A stretch of DNA of 64,000 nt from Schistocerca nitens (GCF_023898315.1 NC_064622.1:182424178-182488177); one strand, 5' to 3'; positions 45,058-56,716 are shown, counted from the first letter of the stretch. The notes: generated by a model from the sequence alone, not told the origin. Translations and numbers: made by a program.

Positions 45058-45402
45058 TGTACTGAGCACGTGCACAGGAAAGGGAAAGCGAGGTTAGGTT
45101 GACAGTAAACAAAACACCGCCTGTTAATACAAAAATAGAATCGACCTATTTTTTGCAAGCAAATGTTTTTCAGAAGTGCTACCAACGTCATCTACATTCA
45201 TTACACCTCCTTTTTAAATTTTTATAACTATATGAAAGCTGTTAAATTCTTTAAGCAATAGCTTAATTTGATAAATTTAACTGTAAAATGTAAAGAAATG
45301 GTGGGTAATACAGTTTTTTAAGTATCATATTTAGATTTCCCACCCTAAAAAACGTAAGAGTAAGGTATTTTGAGCAAAAAAAATTTCCATCGTTAGCCTG
45401 TG

Positions 45403-47394
45403 GTATTATTATATGCTAGTCTTATGACAGCGGGATTTACAGACGCTTTTAGCCATCATATCCAGGATTGGAAGCCATTCTGAAATATTCATTATTTCAA
45501 GAAATTGCTTAGGTCGAGGAACACCATTGCAGAGAATGAAGTTACAAAATATTTCCATTATTACTGCCATTATCGCTATTAACTTCCTCATCCCACTGCT
45601 GCTACACTTCTGCCTCAATAGAGCATTTGTTGCTTCCTGGTCATTTTTTGAAGCAGTTGCAAGTAAATATTTAGTTCACAGCAAATGACTGCGGCGATCT
45701 GTGGAAAGTGGACCGTAACAAGTAGTTATTTAGTTCTTTCCAAGTGTAGAGAATACTTTTCAAGATAATATCGGATATCTCCAATTATTCGTAGATTCAT
45801 TAAGACTAAAATAACTGATGAAGAAGTTATTTCATAACGGAAATTGCATTGCACTACTTCACTTATTTGCGCTTAGCAACGACGCTTGCAGAATGCTAGA
45901 ACTGGCGGTAAACACCACTTTCAAAGCATAGGATGTTAATGTCGTCTGTTAAATGTCACGCCCATTCTCTCCAGATGATCTGATACATAACACATACTTC
46001 AAATAGTACAAGGAAGAAAATATTGCTGAATATCAACTGTTTGCCAATGCAATAAACTCATTTTACGTGGTCCAAGTTAACGTTTTCTCGTAATTACTCT
46101 AACTGTAGTATCCATTTCAACAGTACAGAACAGTATTCCAGCGCTGCACAACTGACATCTGACTGAGACACCTTACACGTAGCCGGCAAAGAGAAATTCT
46201 AACTCTGTTGGAACACCAGCTTCAATAAACTGATACAGCGAAGGCCGTTTACCACTGCTTTTACTCGCCGGAAAATACGCACTTGACTTATTGGGCTCTA
46301 CAAATATACTGCAACAGGAATTTCGTGGGCAAGCAATACGAATTCCAGAATTTAATAGTTCCGAATATTCGTGGCCCAAACCGACTCTGCATCATTTCAG
46401 ACCACATGAACGGCAACCTCATACTGAGACCAACAGTGTTTTCGTACTGCCAACTTCATTCTTCGTTTCACTTGATTTTGTAATCACTGAAATGAAAGTC
46501 ACATGACCTCTCAATATGAGACGTTTCATTTTGTTCGTCCTTCCCTTCTGGCAGATTAGTTTTCTGCTCAGTAAACTTTTGTCCTTCTTACCAGCGAAAT
46601 GTGGCCAGTAATCCCTTCACAAACCGCTATTCAGCGCTGGTAAGAAAATTTGTTTTCACATACTCGTTGGCGAAGGAATTTAGTTTAACATTAAAACATC
46701 GTAAGCAGCAATCAGCTGAGTGTAGCATCTAAAGGTATGGTACTGCTAAAAATACAAAACCATTAACAACCAAAGGCTGAGTTCACCCTCAAACTAAGGT
46801 GTATTTGTAATAGGGAAACCAAGGGAGACCGTTTGTCCTCGCCTTCCTCCAGTGATCACTGGAATCCATACGCACAAACATTTACAATACCACGAGTACT
46901 TTGAACGTTAAAATTGGCGTTGTCCCCCTAAAGCAATAATTCTTTGTTTACAACGAATTAAAATTTTTAGAAGCGGGAGAATACGAACCTGTTAACAAAA
47001 GATTATAAACTGACAGCTTTACCCACTCCACTATCCTCTCACTTGCATGAAGCGCCGTTACAAATTTCTGTGGTGAAATATGCGAGTTAAGACTGTTGAC
47101 TAAAGTACGAGACGGAGCAACATGATCTGCATAATTAAATCAATCTAAATTTTACCTATAATCTCTGAAAACGGTGCCATTATTATTAGTACGTACGACG
47201 TTTCCAGTAAAAATGAATTTAAACGGTTACCTAAACAATACTCACAAGGAACTAATTCACTAAATATTTTTTCAAAGCGTATAGCCGGGAATGACTTCAG
47301 AGACGAAGGAAGTACTCTCCGCCTTGTGCAGCACTTCTCCTTCTCACATGTCAGTGGGTCGTTACCTTACGTCACAGTTCAAGGAATTTGACGA
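45403..47394. other. no recognisable gene
   Basis: AT-rich sequence with short open frames. A degenerate tRNA-like segment may lie at about 46980-47040. No transposon ends were recognised. Confidence 0.55.
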
Positions 47395-47922
47395 CGTTCC
47401 CATTTTGCCCTTTATGAAGATGGGTACTGTATCAGCGCAATTTCCCGTGCTCTAGGATATAGGAAATCTACGATACGTCTGTAGGTGAATAGGGTGGAGC
47501 AGGCAGGCCGTGTCGAGCGTGGTCATCGACCTGGACGTCCGTGGACTACGACAGAGCATTAGGATAATAGTACACTGCAGTGCAGAGATGAAGACCCTTT
47601 CAGGACTAGCACAGAAATTAGCAACATTCTTCAATTAAGTGTGAGCTGGTCGACTATTCGTCGTCGTTTCAACGAGAAGCGAAGTTATGGACGAAAATCA
47701 GCAGTTAATAACATGCTGAAGGACCAACATAAGGCTGCCAGACTAAACTTTGATCTGGCATATGAAGGAAACCACTTTCCTACTGGGAGCAAGTTATATT
47801 AACGGCCAAGAAGGTGTTTCCTACGAGGGTAATCCCAAAAGTAAGGTATCCTATTTTTTATAAGTACATAGACCTGTTTATTTCTACAATGGTTTACATC
47901 AGTTTACAGCTTGAACATTTAG

Positions 47923-48936
47923 CTATTTTTCGACATAATCACCGTTTCTGTCGACGCATTTTTGTAGAATCTGTGGCAGCTTTTGTATGCCCATGTCTGA
48001 AAGTTATGAACCTCTTCTTTCACCTCGTCGTCGGAGCCGAATCGCTTTCCGGCCAAATGTTCTTTTAACCTAGACAGGACTATAGGGTGGGTGGGTGATT
48101 ATGTTCCACTGAAACTGTTGCAGGAGAGGAACGGTTTTCATAGCGATGTGTGGGCGAGCGTTGTCATGGAGAATGTGTACATCCTTGCTCAACATTCCTC
48201 TTCTCCGGTTCTGAATTGCCCGTTTGAGTTTTTTCAGAGTCTCACAGTACCTGTCAGCGTTAATTGTGGTCACAGTGGGCATAAAGTCGATCAGCAATAC
48301 CCCTTTCCGATCCAAAAAAACATTTGTCATGACTTTACCGGCTTGCTGTGTTTGTTTGAATTTTCGCGGCTTTGGCGAAGACGGATGCCGCCACTGGCGT
48401 GATTGTTGCTTGGTCTCAGGTGTAAAGTGGTATGCCCAGGTTTCGTCACCGGTGACAATTGAGTCCAGAAAGTTGTCCTGTTCGGCTGCAAGGCGGTGAA
48501 GAAATGCGCGGGAAGCATCAACTCTATGCCGCATGCGGTCCTCAGTCAGCATGCGTGGCACTCATCTTGCGCACGCCTTCCGGTAGTTCAATGTTTCCGT
48601 TAAAATTCTGTGAGCGGTGCTTCGGGAAACCTCAGGGACCAACGTGCAGAGATCATCCAGGGTGATCCGCCGATCTTCCCGCATGCTTTGCTCAACCTTC
48701 AACACTGTCTCCTCAGAAATTGACGGTCTCCCGCTCCTTTGTTCGTCGTGAATTTCGGTCCGACCAGCTGCAAACTCTCTACACCACTTACGAACATTTT
48801 TGACATCCATGCACGACTCACCATACGCTTCCGTCAATTGGCGATGGATTTCAATCGGCGCAGTGCCCTTTGCGTTCAAAAACCGAATAACTGCGCGCAA
48901 TTCGCACTTATCGGTAACATCCAGCGGGAGCTCCAT
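47923..48936 (-). pseudogene. mariner DD34D transposase pseudogene
   Basis: The start MELPLDVTDKCELRAVIRFL leads into a helix-turn-helix region and SMREDRRITLDDLCT. A TGA replaces the Trp expected in the CARWVPRML linker at 48562. The first Asp (VTGDETWAYHF) and second Asp (ILHDNARPH) remain. A deletion of about 40 bp after THPPYSPV removes the third catalytic Asp (normally SPDLAPSDYHLF). It ends NGDYVEK in a shifted frame. Confidence 0.88.
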
Positions 48937-49086
48937 TGTCAAAGGCTGACGAGCCGAGACTGAGCGCCTCAACGCGGCGTGCGCATGTTTACACACACAG
49001 CGTGTGAAGCACTCTTCATAACAGTGTGACCAACTGCTATACAGAGCTCTGTACTTATAAAACGAACAACAGACTTTACTTTTGGG

Positions 49087-49280
49087 CCGCGCGGAATTAG
49101 CCGAGCGGTCTGAGGCGCTGCTGTCATGGACTGTGCGGCTGGTCCTGGAGGAGGTTCGAGTCCTCCCTCGGGCATGGGTGTGTGTGTTTGTCCTTAGGAT
49201 AATTTAGGTTAAGTAGTGTGTAAGCTTAGGGACTGATGACGTTAGCAGTTAAGTCCCATAAGATTTCACACACATTCTTC
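49087..49280 (+). mobile_element. SINE family B, near full length
   Basis: It begins CCGCGCGGAATTAGCCGAGC with box A (TAGCCGAGCGGTCTGAGGCG) and box B (GGTTCGAGTCC). It ends GTCCCATAAGATTTCACACAC. TTACTTTTGGG flanks both sides (49076-49086 and 49281-49291). It interrupts the mariner's right end. Confidence 0.93.
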
Positions 49281-49870
49281 TTACTTTTGGGATTGCCCTC
49301 GTACTACACCAAATACTTCAGTCCATGTATATCGACAAAGTGGAGAGAGATTAGACAGCAAATATGGTCATCGGAGGCAAAGGTGTGGCCGAACTGCTGT
49401 CACAGTGTGTGGATGGATATCAGCAACTGATTGTGGCGTTCAGTGGCAAATGGACTGTCCATTATCTGGTCATTACGATTGCGATATAATGGAGAATGTA
49501 ATGTTGCCTTTTGTTCGTCTGAGATTTTTGGGAGACAGAATAAACTTATAACATAATCGTTCCTCTGTCCACACCGCGAACTGTGAAAAGTACTTGTTTC
49601 AGATGAACGGAGACCTTGATCTGTAGGACTAGCCTCCCAAAGGTGCTGACCTCAGTCCCGTATAGCACATATGGGCAGGGATGGAGAATATTATTAGGTA
49701 TAGAACACCAGCACCGCCAATCAAGCGAGCGCTCTCCGAAGCAGCTCATGGCGAATGGGAAGAGTTGTCGCAGAATAAGTCATCCGGAAACTTGTCGCCT
49801 CCCCGGCGGCTAAATGTAATCGTAGATGAAGCCGGAAACAGGACACGTTAGTGAATTATTGTGTTATCGG

Positions 49871-50600
49871 GGAAAAAGTTTTGTTTATCACAAATGGACG
49901 TTTTGTTTTCCGTCGAAGAAGAGCGAAATTCGTTTGTCTTATCTCTTTTTTTATGAATGAAAGAGGAGCATATTATACATAAAAACTAGGCTGTCTATTT
50001 CACTTTTTTCAGTCGTTAAACTCACTCTTGATTTTAAATTGTTTTACGACCAAAAAGACTGAGACAAACATGAAAGCAATTTTTTTCTTGTCACATGGTA
50101 CATGACGTCAGTGCCGATAAAGGCATCAAAGTTACGTATAGAAAAAGCGTCATATTAATTTGTGTTCTCTTTATTTACTTTCCGGCGCTATCCACATTCC
50201 GAAGAAAGCTCAAAGAAGACATTATTTTTTTCTAATGATAAGCAGGAATCACAATACATAAAGAAAAAAAGTGGTGCAAGATTGGCGGTGTAGACGTAGT
50301 CCAGCGTTTAAGTCCACTACATACTCGGTTATATACTTACGAATTCCTAAAAATTAAAAATACTTACTAGTTCCCGTTGTTCTCCTACCACGAACTAAAT
50401 TTCATGAAAGCGACAAGATTCGAACCCCGTACCTGCGAATTAGAAACTGACCACCTTAACCACTACATCATTCTACTAATCGCGAATACTGTGCTTACGT
50501 AGCTGTATGATATGATCTGTGACATCACACCTTTTCCGTGAAAAAGATGTTATATACCGAGTGAAAGCAGCATACACTGTCTTCGACAGAAACGCATGTG
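49871..50600 (+). repeat. dispersed repeat, copy 1, downstream of the Tc1-like pseudogene
   Basis: Stretches such as GACGTTTTGTTTTCC, CATAAAAACTAGGCTGTC and ACATACTCGGTTA recur in the same order on the minus strand at 62600-63650. It has a reversed tRNA-like box B near 50412 (GATTCGAACCCCG). No coding frame was found. Confidence 0.7.
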
Positions 50601-51621
50601 CCATCTGTGGGAGAGCGGGAAAACGTCTTAGCTGCTAATGCGTCATAAAATTTCGACACAGAGCTGGAGAAGTTACTCAATTGCTCGTGCTGTGTTGACG
50701 TCCGTCCTGAACCCCCCCCCCCCCTGGCGGTGTACTTTCTGGGACTCGAGCCCTGGTACTTCTAGACACGAAAGCCAAGTACACCCCTCAACACACGGAA
50801 ACTGTCCAGATGCAAGAGAGGAAGGTTAGTTTGTTGTACTTTATTTTTGTTGCGAAACGGAAGTAGAGAACGACCCTAATTACGTAATTAATCAATAAAG
50901 ATTGGTCCTAATAACACAACTACATGCACAGCGCTACACAAGGAGCGCTTAAAAGCGCAATGCATCTCAAAAAATGATGATACCATTCCACTGGTATTAT
51001 CCTGCTCCGATCAAATTTCCCAATTCGACTGGAAACTAGTGGCAGACGTAGTCAAACTCCATCCTTCACCTATAATCTGAAGGGAAAAAAGGGTAGAGTG
51101 AAAGGTACTATTTTTATTTTATTTTTTATTTTTTTTATTTTATTTTTATTTTTTTATTTTTTATTTTTTTTCTGGGAAGAGTGTTCAACTGAAGAGATGC
51201 TGGTGTTTGACAGAGAGGAGATTAATAAGTGTATTACATGTAACCATACAGCTGAGGAATGTATCTATAGCTGTTCGACACCAGCGTTCGCTACAGACAC
51301 CTGTTTGACAATCATTCTGCAGCCCAGGTAATCGAAGGCAATACAAGCTAGCGTAACTAATGGAAAATGCTTCACGGTTCTAATTACTCATCGAAATTGT
51401 GAAAAAAACAGCACTCATGATCAACATGTCATAGGGGAAAATCGTCATCCAAAAAATTTTGCAGAGGGAGTAGCAGTTGCATCTGTGTCCTCCTCAACGG
51501 GCGCTCACGAACTAATCATCGCTGCCTGTTTCACACAATCTACTCATATGCCGGGAAAAAACATTACCATTTCGAAGTTCCACAACAAGCTATAATTCAA
51601 GTGGTGTTTAGTTTGTAATTA
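50601..51621. other. no recognisable gene; simple repeats
   Basis: It contains a run of 13 C (50712-50724) and a T-rich (TTTTA)n tract (51111-51171). No domain or transposon end was recognised. Confidence 0.6.
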
Positions 51622-51818
51622 GATGGTTCAAATGGCTCTGAGCACTATGGGACTCAACTGCTGTGGTCATTAGTCCCCTAGAACTTAGAACTACTTAAAC
51701 CTAACCAACCTAAGGACATCACACACATCCATGCCCGAGGCAGGATTCGAACCTGCGACCGTAGCAGTCGCACGGTTCCGGACTGCGCGCCTAGAACCGT
51801 GAGACCACCGCGGCCGGC
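51622..51818 (-). mobile_element. SINE family A
   Basis: A full-length reverse copy, from ATGGTTCAAATGGCTCTGAG to CCACCGCGGCCGGC. The target duplication is not clear (AATTAG and AATTTGAG nearby). Confidence 0.9.
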
Positions 51819-52849
51819 AATTTGAGGTTATGAAGTATGAAATAACACAGGAGTTGCAGGAACAGCTAGTTTTAAACACGTAATCGCGATGATAATAATA
51901 AAAAGTCATGATTCCACGAGAATAGATACAGCCGATTTTTATTAGTTTTATGAGCAAAAGCAGTGTAGTTTTGAGAGAACTGTCTGCAGCCAAACCTTAA
52001 CCAGTTATACCACTGCTTGTAATAGAACCTCCTATAAGATTTTACCACGTCTCTCTCTCTTCCGCTACATCGAAAAACAATACCATCTGCGGACTGACAT
52101 CGAGCATATTACATATACACATATCGCTCCACTGGAACCGGTGGCCAGTCGTCGAAGTCGTTTGCACAGACCTACGAAGAGTTTTGTCGACTGTACTTGG
52201 GTAAGACCGTATCCAACAGCCTATGAGTCACAAAGAGGTTTAGTGTATTGTACCTTCATAAGCAGTTTCTTGCAGCTGTAACACATCCAAGCAGTTTACG
52301 ACTACAGCTTCGTACACCACCACACACTTTGTTTTTCTGCTATGACTTCAAGGTCTATGTCAGGTGCTAAACTGACATTAACATATTTCGATAGACTGGC
52401 TATTACAAAAGCTGAATGTCACATGGTATAAACTATGCACCTCCCACATCACACAGGATGGTAGAAAAATTTGGAGGGCGTTGTAGCATATGGGAATCGG
52501 ACGAGTCTGCAGAATTGAGGAACGCTTCCTAACAACTGTCTGAGCATAATGATCTGTACATTTATCCCATGTTCCATTGTGACAAGTAGCAGATATCGAG
52601 TGCTCCAGCACGGCTCTCTTCATCTCTCGCTTTGTTGGGTGGGGACACTCTGTTTATAACAGCGTACCAGTGGACGGATGTGATGGGAAAGACATCATTG
52701 ATATGGGACCATGTACTAATATGCACAACCGTTGAAAGCACACCATTTTTAGCAGTTTTGTCAGTTGTTCCATAATTTCAATGCCAGCCAATGATACAGC
52801 AGATTCGTTCCCAATTTTTGTATCATCACTAAATCACCCCACCACTACT
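51819..52849. other. no recognisable gene
   Basis: Mixed AT-rich sequence; short frames only. The end may extend the repeat that flanks Tc1-like copy 3. Confidence 0.5.
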
Positions 52850-52917
52850 CTGCAAGTACCATATGCCAGATTGCGAATGCAGATAGATGACTGTGCGCTA
52901 CGTCATTCGTCCATATA

Positions 52918-54339
52918 CACTCCTGGAAATTGAAATAAGAACACCGTGAATTCATTGTCCCAGGAAGGGGAAACTTTATTGACACATTCCTGGGGTCAGA
53001 TACATCACATGATCACACTGACAGAACCACAGGCACATAGACACAGGCAACAGAGCATGCACAATGTCGGCACTAGTACAGTGTATATCCACCTTTCGCA
53101 GCAATGCAGGCTGCTATTCTCCCATGGAGACGATCGTAGAGATGCTGGATGTAGTCCTGTGGAACGGCTTGCCATGCCATTTCCACCTGGCGCCTCAGTT
53201 GGACAAGCGTTCGCGCTGGACGTGCAGACCGCGTGAGACGACGCTTCATCCAGTCCCAAACATGCTCAATTGGGGACAGATCCGGAGATCTTGCTGGCCA
53301 GGGTAGTTGACTTACTCCTTCTAGAGCACGTTGGGTGGCACGGGATACATGCGGACGTGCATTGTCCTGTTGGAACAGCAAGTTCCCTTGCCGGTCTAGG
53401 AATGGTAGAACGATGGGTTCGATGACGGTTTGGATGTACCGTGCACTATTCAGTGTCCCCTCGACGATCACCAGTGGTGTACGGCCAGTGTAGGAGATCG
53501 CTCCCCACACCATGATGCCGGGTGTTGGCCCTGTGTGCCTCAGTCGTATGCAGTCCTGATTGTGGCGCTCACCTGCACGGCGCCAAACACGCATACGACC
53601 ATCATTGGCACCAAGGCAGAAGCGACTCTCATCGCTGAAGACGACACGTCTCCATTCGGCCCTCCATTCACGCCTGTCGCGACACCACTGGAGGCGGGCT
53701 GCACGATGTTGGGGCGTGAGCGGAAGACGGCCTAACGGTGTGCGGGACCGTAGCCCAGCTTCATGGAGACGGTTGCGAATGGTCCTCGCCGATACCCCAG
53801 GAGCAACAGTGTCCGTAATTTGCTGGGAAGTGGCAGTGCGGTCCCCTACGGCATTGCGTAGGATCCTACGGTCTTGGCGTGCATCCGTGCGTCGCTGCGG
53901 TCCGGTCCCAGGTCGACGGGCACGTGCACCTTCCGCCGACCACTGGCGACAACATCGATGTACTGTGGAGACCTCACGCCCCACGTGTTGAGCAATTCGG
54001 CGGTACGTCCACCCGGCCTCCCGCATGCCCACTATACGCCCTCGCTCAAAGTCCGTCAACTGCACATACGGTTCACGTCCACGCTGTCGCGGCATGCTAC
54101 CAGTGTTAAAGACTGCGATGGAGCTCCGTATGCCACGGCAAACTGGCTGACACTGACGGCGGCGGTGCACAAATGCTGCGCAGCTAGCGCCATTCGACGG
54201 CCAACACCGCGGTTCCTGGTGTGTCCGCTGTGCCTTGCGTGTGATCATTGCTTGTACAGCCCTCTCGCAGTGTCCGGAGCAAGTATGGTGGGTCTGACAC
54301 ACCGGTGTCAATGTGTTCTGTTTTCCATTTCCAGGAGTG
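52918..54339 (-). mobile_element. Tc1-like transposon, copy 3 (intact)
   Basis: The element is 1,422 bp with TA at 52916-52917 and 54340-54341. It is reverse-oriented relative to copies 1 and 2 and nearly identical to copy 2. A repeat copy without this insertion exists at 61300-61320. Confidence 0.95.
53073..54095 (-). CDS. Tc1-like transposase, full length
   Basis: A 340-residue transposase starting MPRQRG; the open frame continues upstream to 54347, but this start matches copy 2. It has the same domain order: two helix-turn-helix regions, Asp in FSDESRF, Asp in FQQDNARPH and Glu in PIEHVWD at a spacing of 32 residues. A few substitutions distinguish it from copy 2 (for example RILRNAVG for RILRSAIG, QQIT for QQIR, CIRLRH for CIRPRH, AAKGG for AANGG). 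No stop or shift is present. Confidence 0.92.
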   Translation of the reverse strand: MPRQRGREPYVQLTDFERGRIVGMREAGWTYRRIAQHVGREVSTVHRCCRQWSAEGARARRPGTGPQRRTDARQDRRILRNAVGDRTATSQQITDTVAPGVSARTIRNRLHEAGLRSRTPLGRLPLTPQHRAARLQWCRDRREWRAEWRRVVFSDESRFCLGANDGRMRVWRRAGERHNQDCIRLRHTGPTPGIMVWGAISYTGRTPLVIVEGTLNSARYIQTVIEPIVLPFLDRQGNLLFQQDNARPHVSRATQRALEGVSQLPWPARSPDLSPIEHVWDWMKRRLTRSARPARTLVQLRRQVEMAWQAVPQDYIQHLYDRLHGRIAACIAAKGGYTLY

Positions 54340-54830
54340 TACATCAAAATATACTAGACAGCGTCCTATAGCGATGCAATTAGGTCATCTACATATTTCC
54401 AGCACATCGAACATAGTGCAGAATTTACAATTATGACTGGGCATCTTTCCTTGTGTGGATAGGCGTCACAAAGTATTTTCGCATTCGTAGGATAAAGTCG
54501 GAGACTGACAGTTCCCTCGTACACTGTCCTTGACCAATCCTGCCTGCAATACGGTCGCAAATTTGCTCTGTAACTGATCAGAAGTATGGGGTCCTACAAT
54601 CATTACATTCCACATCACTTGAAGGAGTAGAGCGAGCTGTGTCCATAACTACTATTCAGCAAAGGCTGTTTGCACCAATCTTACCCAAGCACCCATCCAA
54701 ATGCACAAATGCCAAGGAGATTATCACGCCTTATCGGTGTATAGGAGACACGAGAGTGTTGTGGTGACATAACAGATGATTAACAAGAAATGTGTGGCAT
54801 AAATGTGATTACGTCCCCCGCAGAATCGTT

Positions 54831-56510
54831 TTGCGAAGAGGATTTCGCTATTTGTTGGGATGTGGGACTTCGGAAATAATGTAAAAGCGGTTAAAATCGA
54901 AACTTCGTGATTGGTAATATGCATGCATAATTTTATGTGTCTAGAGCTGTCAGCGGCAACGGTTGTGGTTCGAATGCATAACTTGCTAACTGTTCGTCTA
55001 TAAATGACGTTGCTGAAGGTGCGCACTCTGTAGGTATTGGGAAGGGAATCTCTCACATTCCAGGATGCTAAGTGCAGGTGATGCACTGTCAACTAACGAA
55101 TAACTTATTACTAGGATAAAAAAGATACCCGAAATTTACAGTTTGTAGATGTCCTGATATGGTTTTGGGAGTTTATCAAAGATGGAAGGTGTACACAAAA
55201 GTAGCGAAGATCATCTGGTAAGCAATAAGAGCATGTACTTACGGGAAAAATATATCAGAGCAGCAGCAGAAATCAATTCTGTACACAGTCAGCTCCCGGT
55301 TGCAAATCCCTACATGATAGAGTGGAAGTCAGATGAAAGTGTAGAGTTGTGCCAGACTTTGAGTTCCTATCAGGTGCATCGCTACATGAGTCCACAGGCA
55401 AGCTCTTTCATGTATCATAGCAGTAAACGGATTTGTTTCCAGACTACAAGTTTCCAATCTGCAACACTCGCTGAGTCTCATCCAGGTACAAGGCGAGTCT
55501 TACTATACTTTTAATTATCTTTCTATTCAGAATGCAAAAAGAGCGGAATTTTTATGATTTTGAGTAGACTTGTGTATAGGACACGCAAATATCCTCGTAT
55601 AAAATTAAACAACGCATTGGTATGCCAACAATACGAGCATATACATATGGAAAAATATCGAAAAATATGAAAAATGACTTGAAATTGGTAAAAATCGAAT
55701 AAAACCTGGTGTAATTACGACAAATTGATGGGAAATACGTAAAAATGAGAGAAACACTACGAAATATGTTAATTAGCAAAACCACCTTGCAAATCACGTA
55801 AATTAATTGATAATACATAAAATTAGAGAAAAAGTACCATGAAATGCGAGAGAATTGAGGTGGGTTGGGGATAAGCGAACACTCAATACGGAGAAAAGCT
55901 TAAAGATTGTGCTGCATTCAATTTGAACTCTCCTACTTCCCCTCCCCCTGTAAACTACGTGCGTTTTCGTAACACATACTTCAACAGAGGCAACATAACT
56001 ATTACATACAGGCACCACATCAAAGCAGACGAAACGTATGTATCCCAATCCATAACTGTGTTTTCACATATGCAGTCGAATACAGATTTCACCGAATTAC
56101 GGTTGGCTCTCACAAGCAATTTTATTCCTTAAGTATTAAGGAGAAGACTCCATGCGTTTATCATGTTTAAGTCATTCCCTAGATTGTTCTGTTGGAGAAT
56201 GGACCGATGACACATGTATCACCTTTAATAGTGTGAGGGGTGTGTACTTAAGAGACATGCCGTTATGACAAAATTACCACATTGTCCTAAACATGAGCAA
56301 AACATCAGATTAGGACTTGTTCGTGTAAGAGGGATGGAACCAGACCTGTAAACAGCAATAAAACTGTTGCATCTCCTTTGGCTATTGATCATGGTGCTTA
56401 CACCCTCACATGAAGTTACTGCTTCTTCGTGTACATCTTCTTGCAGCAGGGCGTGGGCGGTACCTCAGTGTAACAGCTATCGAAAATTTTCATGCTGGTT
56501 TTCATCGCCC
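54831..56510. other. no recognisable gene
   Basis: Several 60-120-codon frames lie on both strands with no recognisable domain. Confidence 0.55.
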
Positions 56511-56516
56511 CATTTC

Positions 56517-56710
56517 AAAAAATGGTTCAAATGGTTCTGAGCAGTATGGGACTCAACTGCTGAGGTCGTAAGTCCCATAGAACTTAGAACTACTTAAACC
56601 TAACTAACCTAAGGACAACACACACATCCATGCCAGAGGCAGGATTCGAAGCTGCGACCGTAGCGGTCACGCGGTTACAGACTGGAGCGCCTAGAACCGC
56701 ACGGCCACTT
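56517..56710 (-). mobile_element. SINE family A
   Basis: A reverse copy with the ATGGTTCAAATGG end and box B complement GATTCGAAGCTGCG. CATTTC lies on both sides (56511-56516 and 56711-56716). Confidence 0.9.
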
Positions 56711-56716
56711 CATTTC

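Larger units (their letters stand above)
41851..45402 (-). mobile_element. DNA transposon of undetermined superfamily
   Basis: The left end CACAGGCCGACGA and the complement of the right end (CACAGGCTAACGA) form inverted repeats followed by A/T-rich arms. Inside is one Cys-rich coding region on the minus strand (43512-45057), plus a nested mariner at 41969-43299. Without the mariner the element is about 2.2 kb. No clear target duplication was found. I recall similar proteins as repetitive in arthropods and Hydra but cannot assign a named superfamily. Confidence 0.65.
47824..49301 (-). mobile_element. mariner nested in the old Tc1-like element
   Basis: The left end CGAGGGTAATCCCAAAAGTA and the right end (complement CGAGGGCAATCCCAAAAGTA) are inverted repeats. 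TA lies at 47822-47823 and 49302-49303. A family B SINE (49087-49280) sits near its right end. Confidence 0.9.
47420..49823 (+). pseudogene. Tc1-like transposase with ruined catalytic site
   Basis: The N-terminal helix-turn-helix (CISAISRALGYRKSTI) and GRPWTTTEH linker are followed by a second helix set (LSVSWSTIRRRFNEK). After the mariner comes VHVYRQSGERLDSKYG. The second catalytic site reads HNRSSVHTA, with Asn in place of the expected Asp. The third site reads SPV-stop-HIWAGMEN, with TAG in place of the Glu codon. The first site (usually SDE) reads PTTPN. All three catalytic positions are therefore lost, and stops are scattered throughout. Confidence 0.78.
47395..49870 (+). mobile_element. 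old Tc1-like element split by a mariner
   Basis: Transposase homology runs on the plus strand from about 47420 to 47823 and continues after the mariner from 49302 to about 49823. Excising the mariner and one TA restores one frame. The element's own ends were not identified. Its last part and the sequence after it recur inverted at 62600-63894. Confidence 0.72.
52850..54830 (+). repeat. dispersed repeat F, copy 1, interrupted by Tc1-like copy 3
   Basis: Bases 52875-52915 and 54342-54830 match, inverted, to 61180-61345 and about 57240-57595. Shared blocks include ATGCAGATAGATGACTGTGC, GTATTTTCGCATTCGT and CACCAATCTTACCCAAG. It may be an old transposase gene: the other copy reads NVWFIHDGAP, like the second catalytic motif of DDE transposases. 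Confidence 0.7.

Noticed and set aside
49087..49280. Possible functional tRNA gene at the SINE B head
   Set aside because: Boxes A and B are present, but a SINE tail and target duplications show it is a tRNA-derived SINE.
55182..55514. 110-codon plus-strand frame
   Set aside because: No domain, signal or repeat context recognised; treated as chance.
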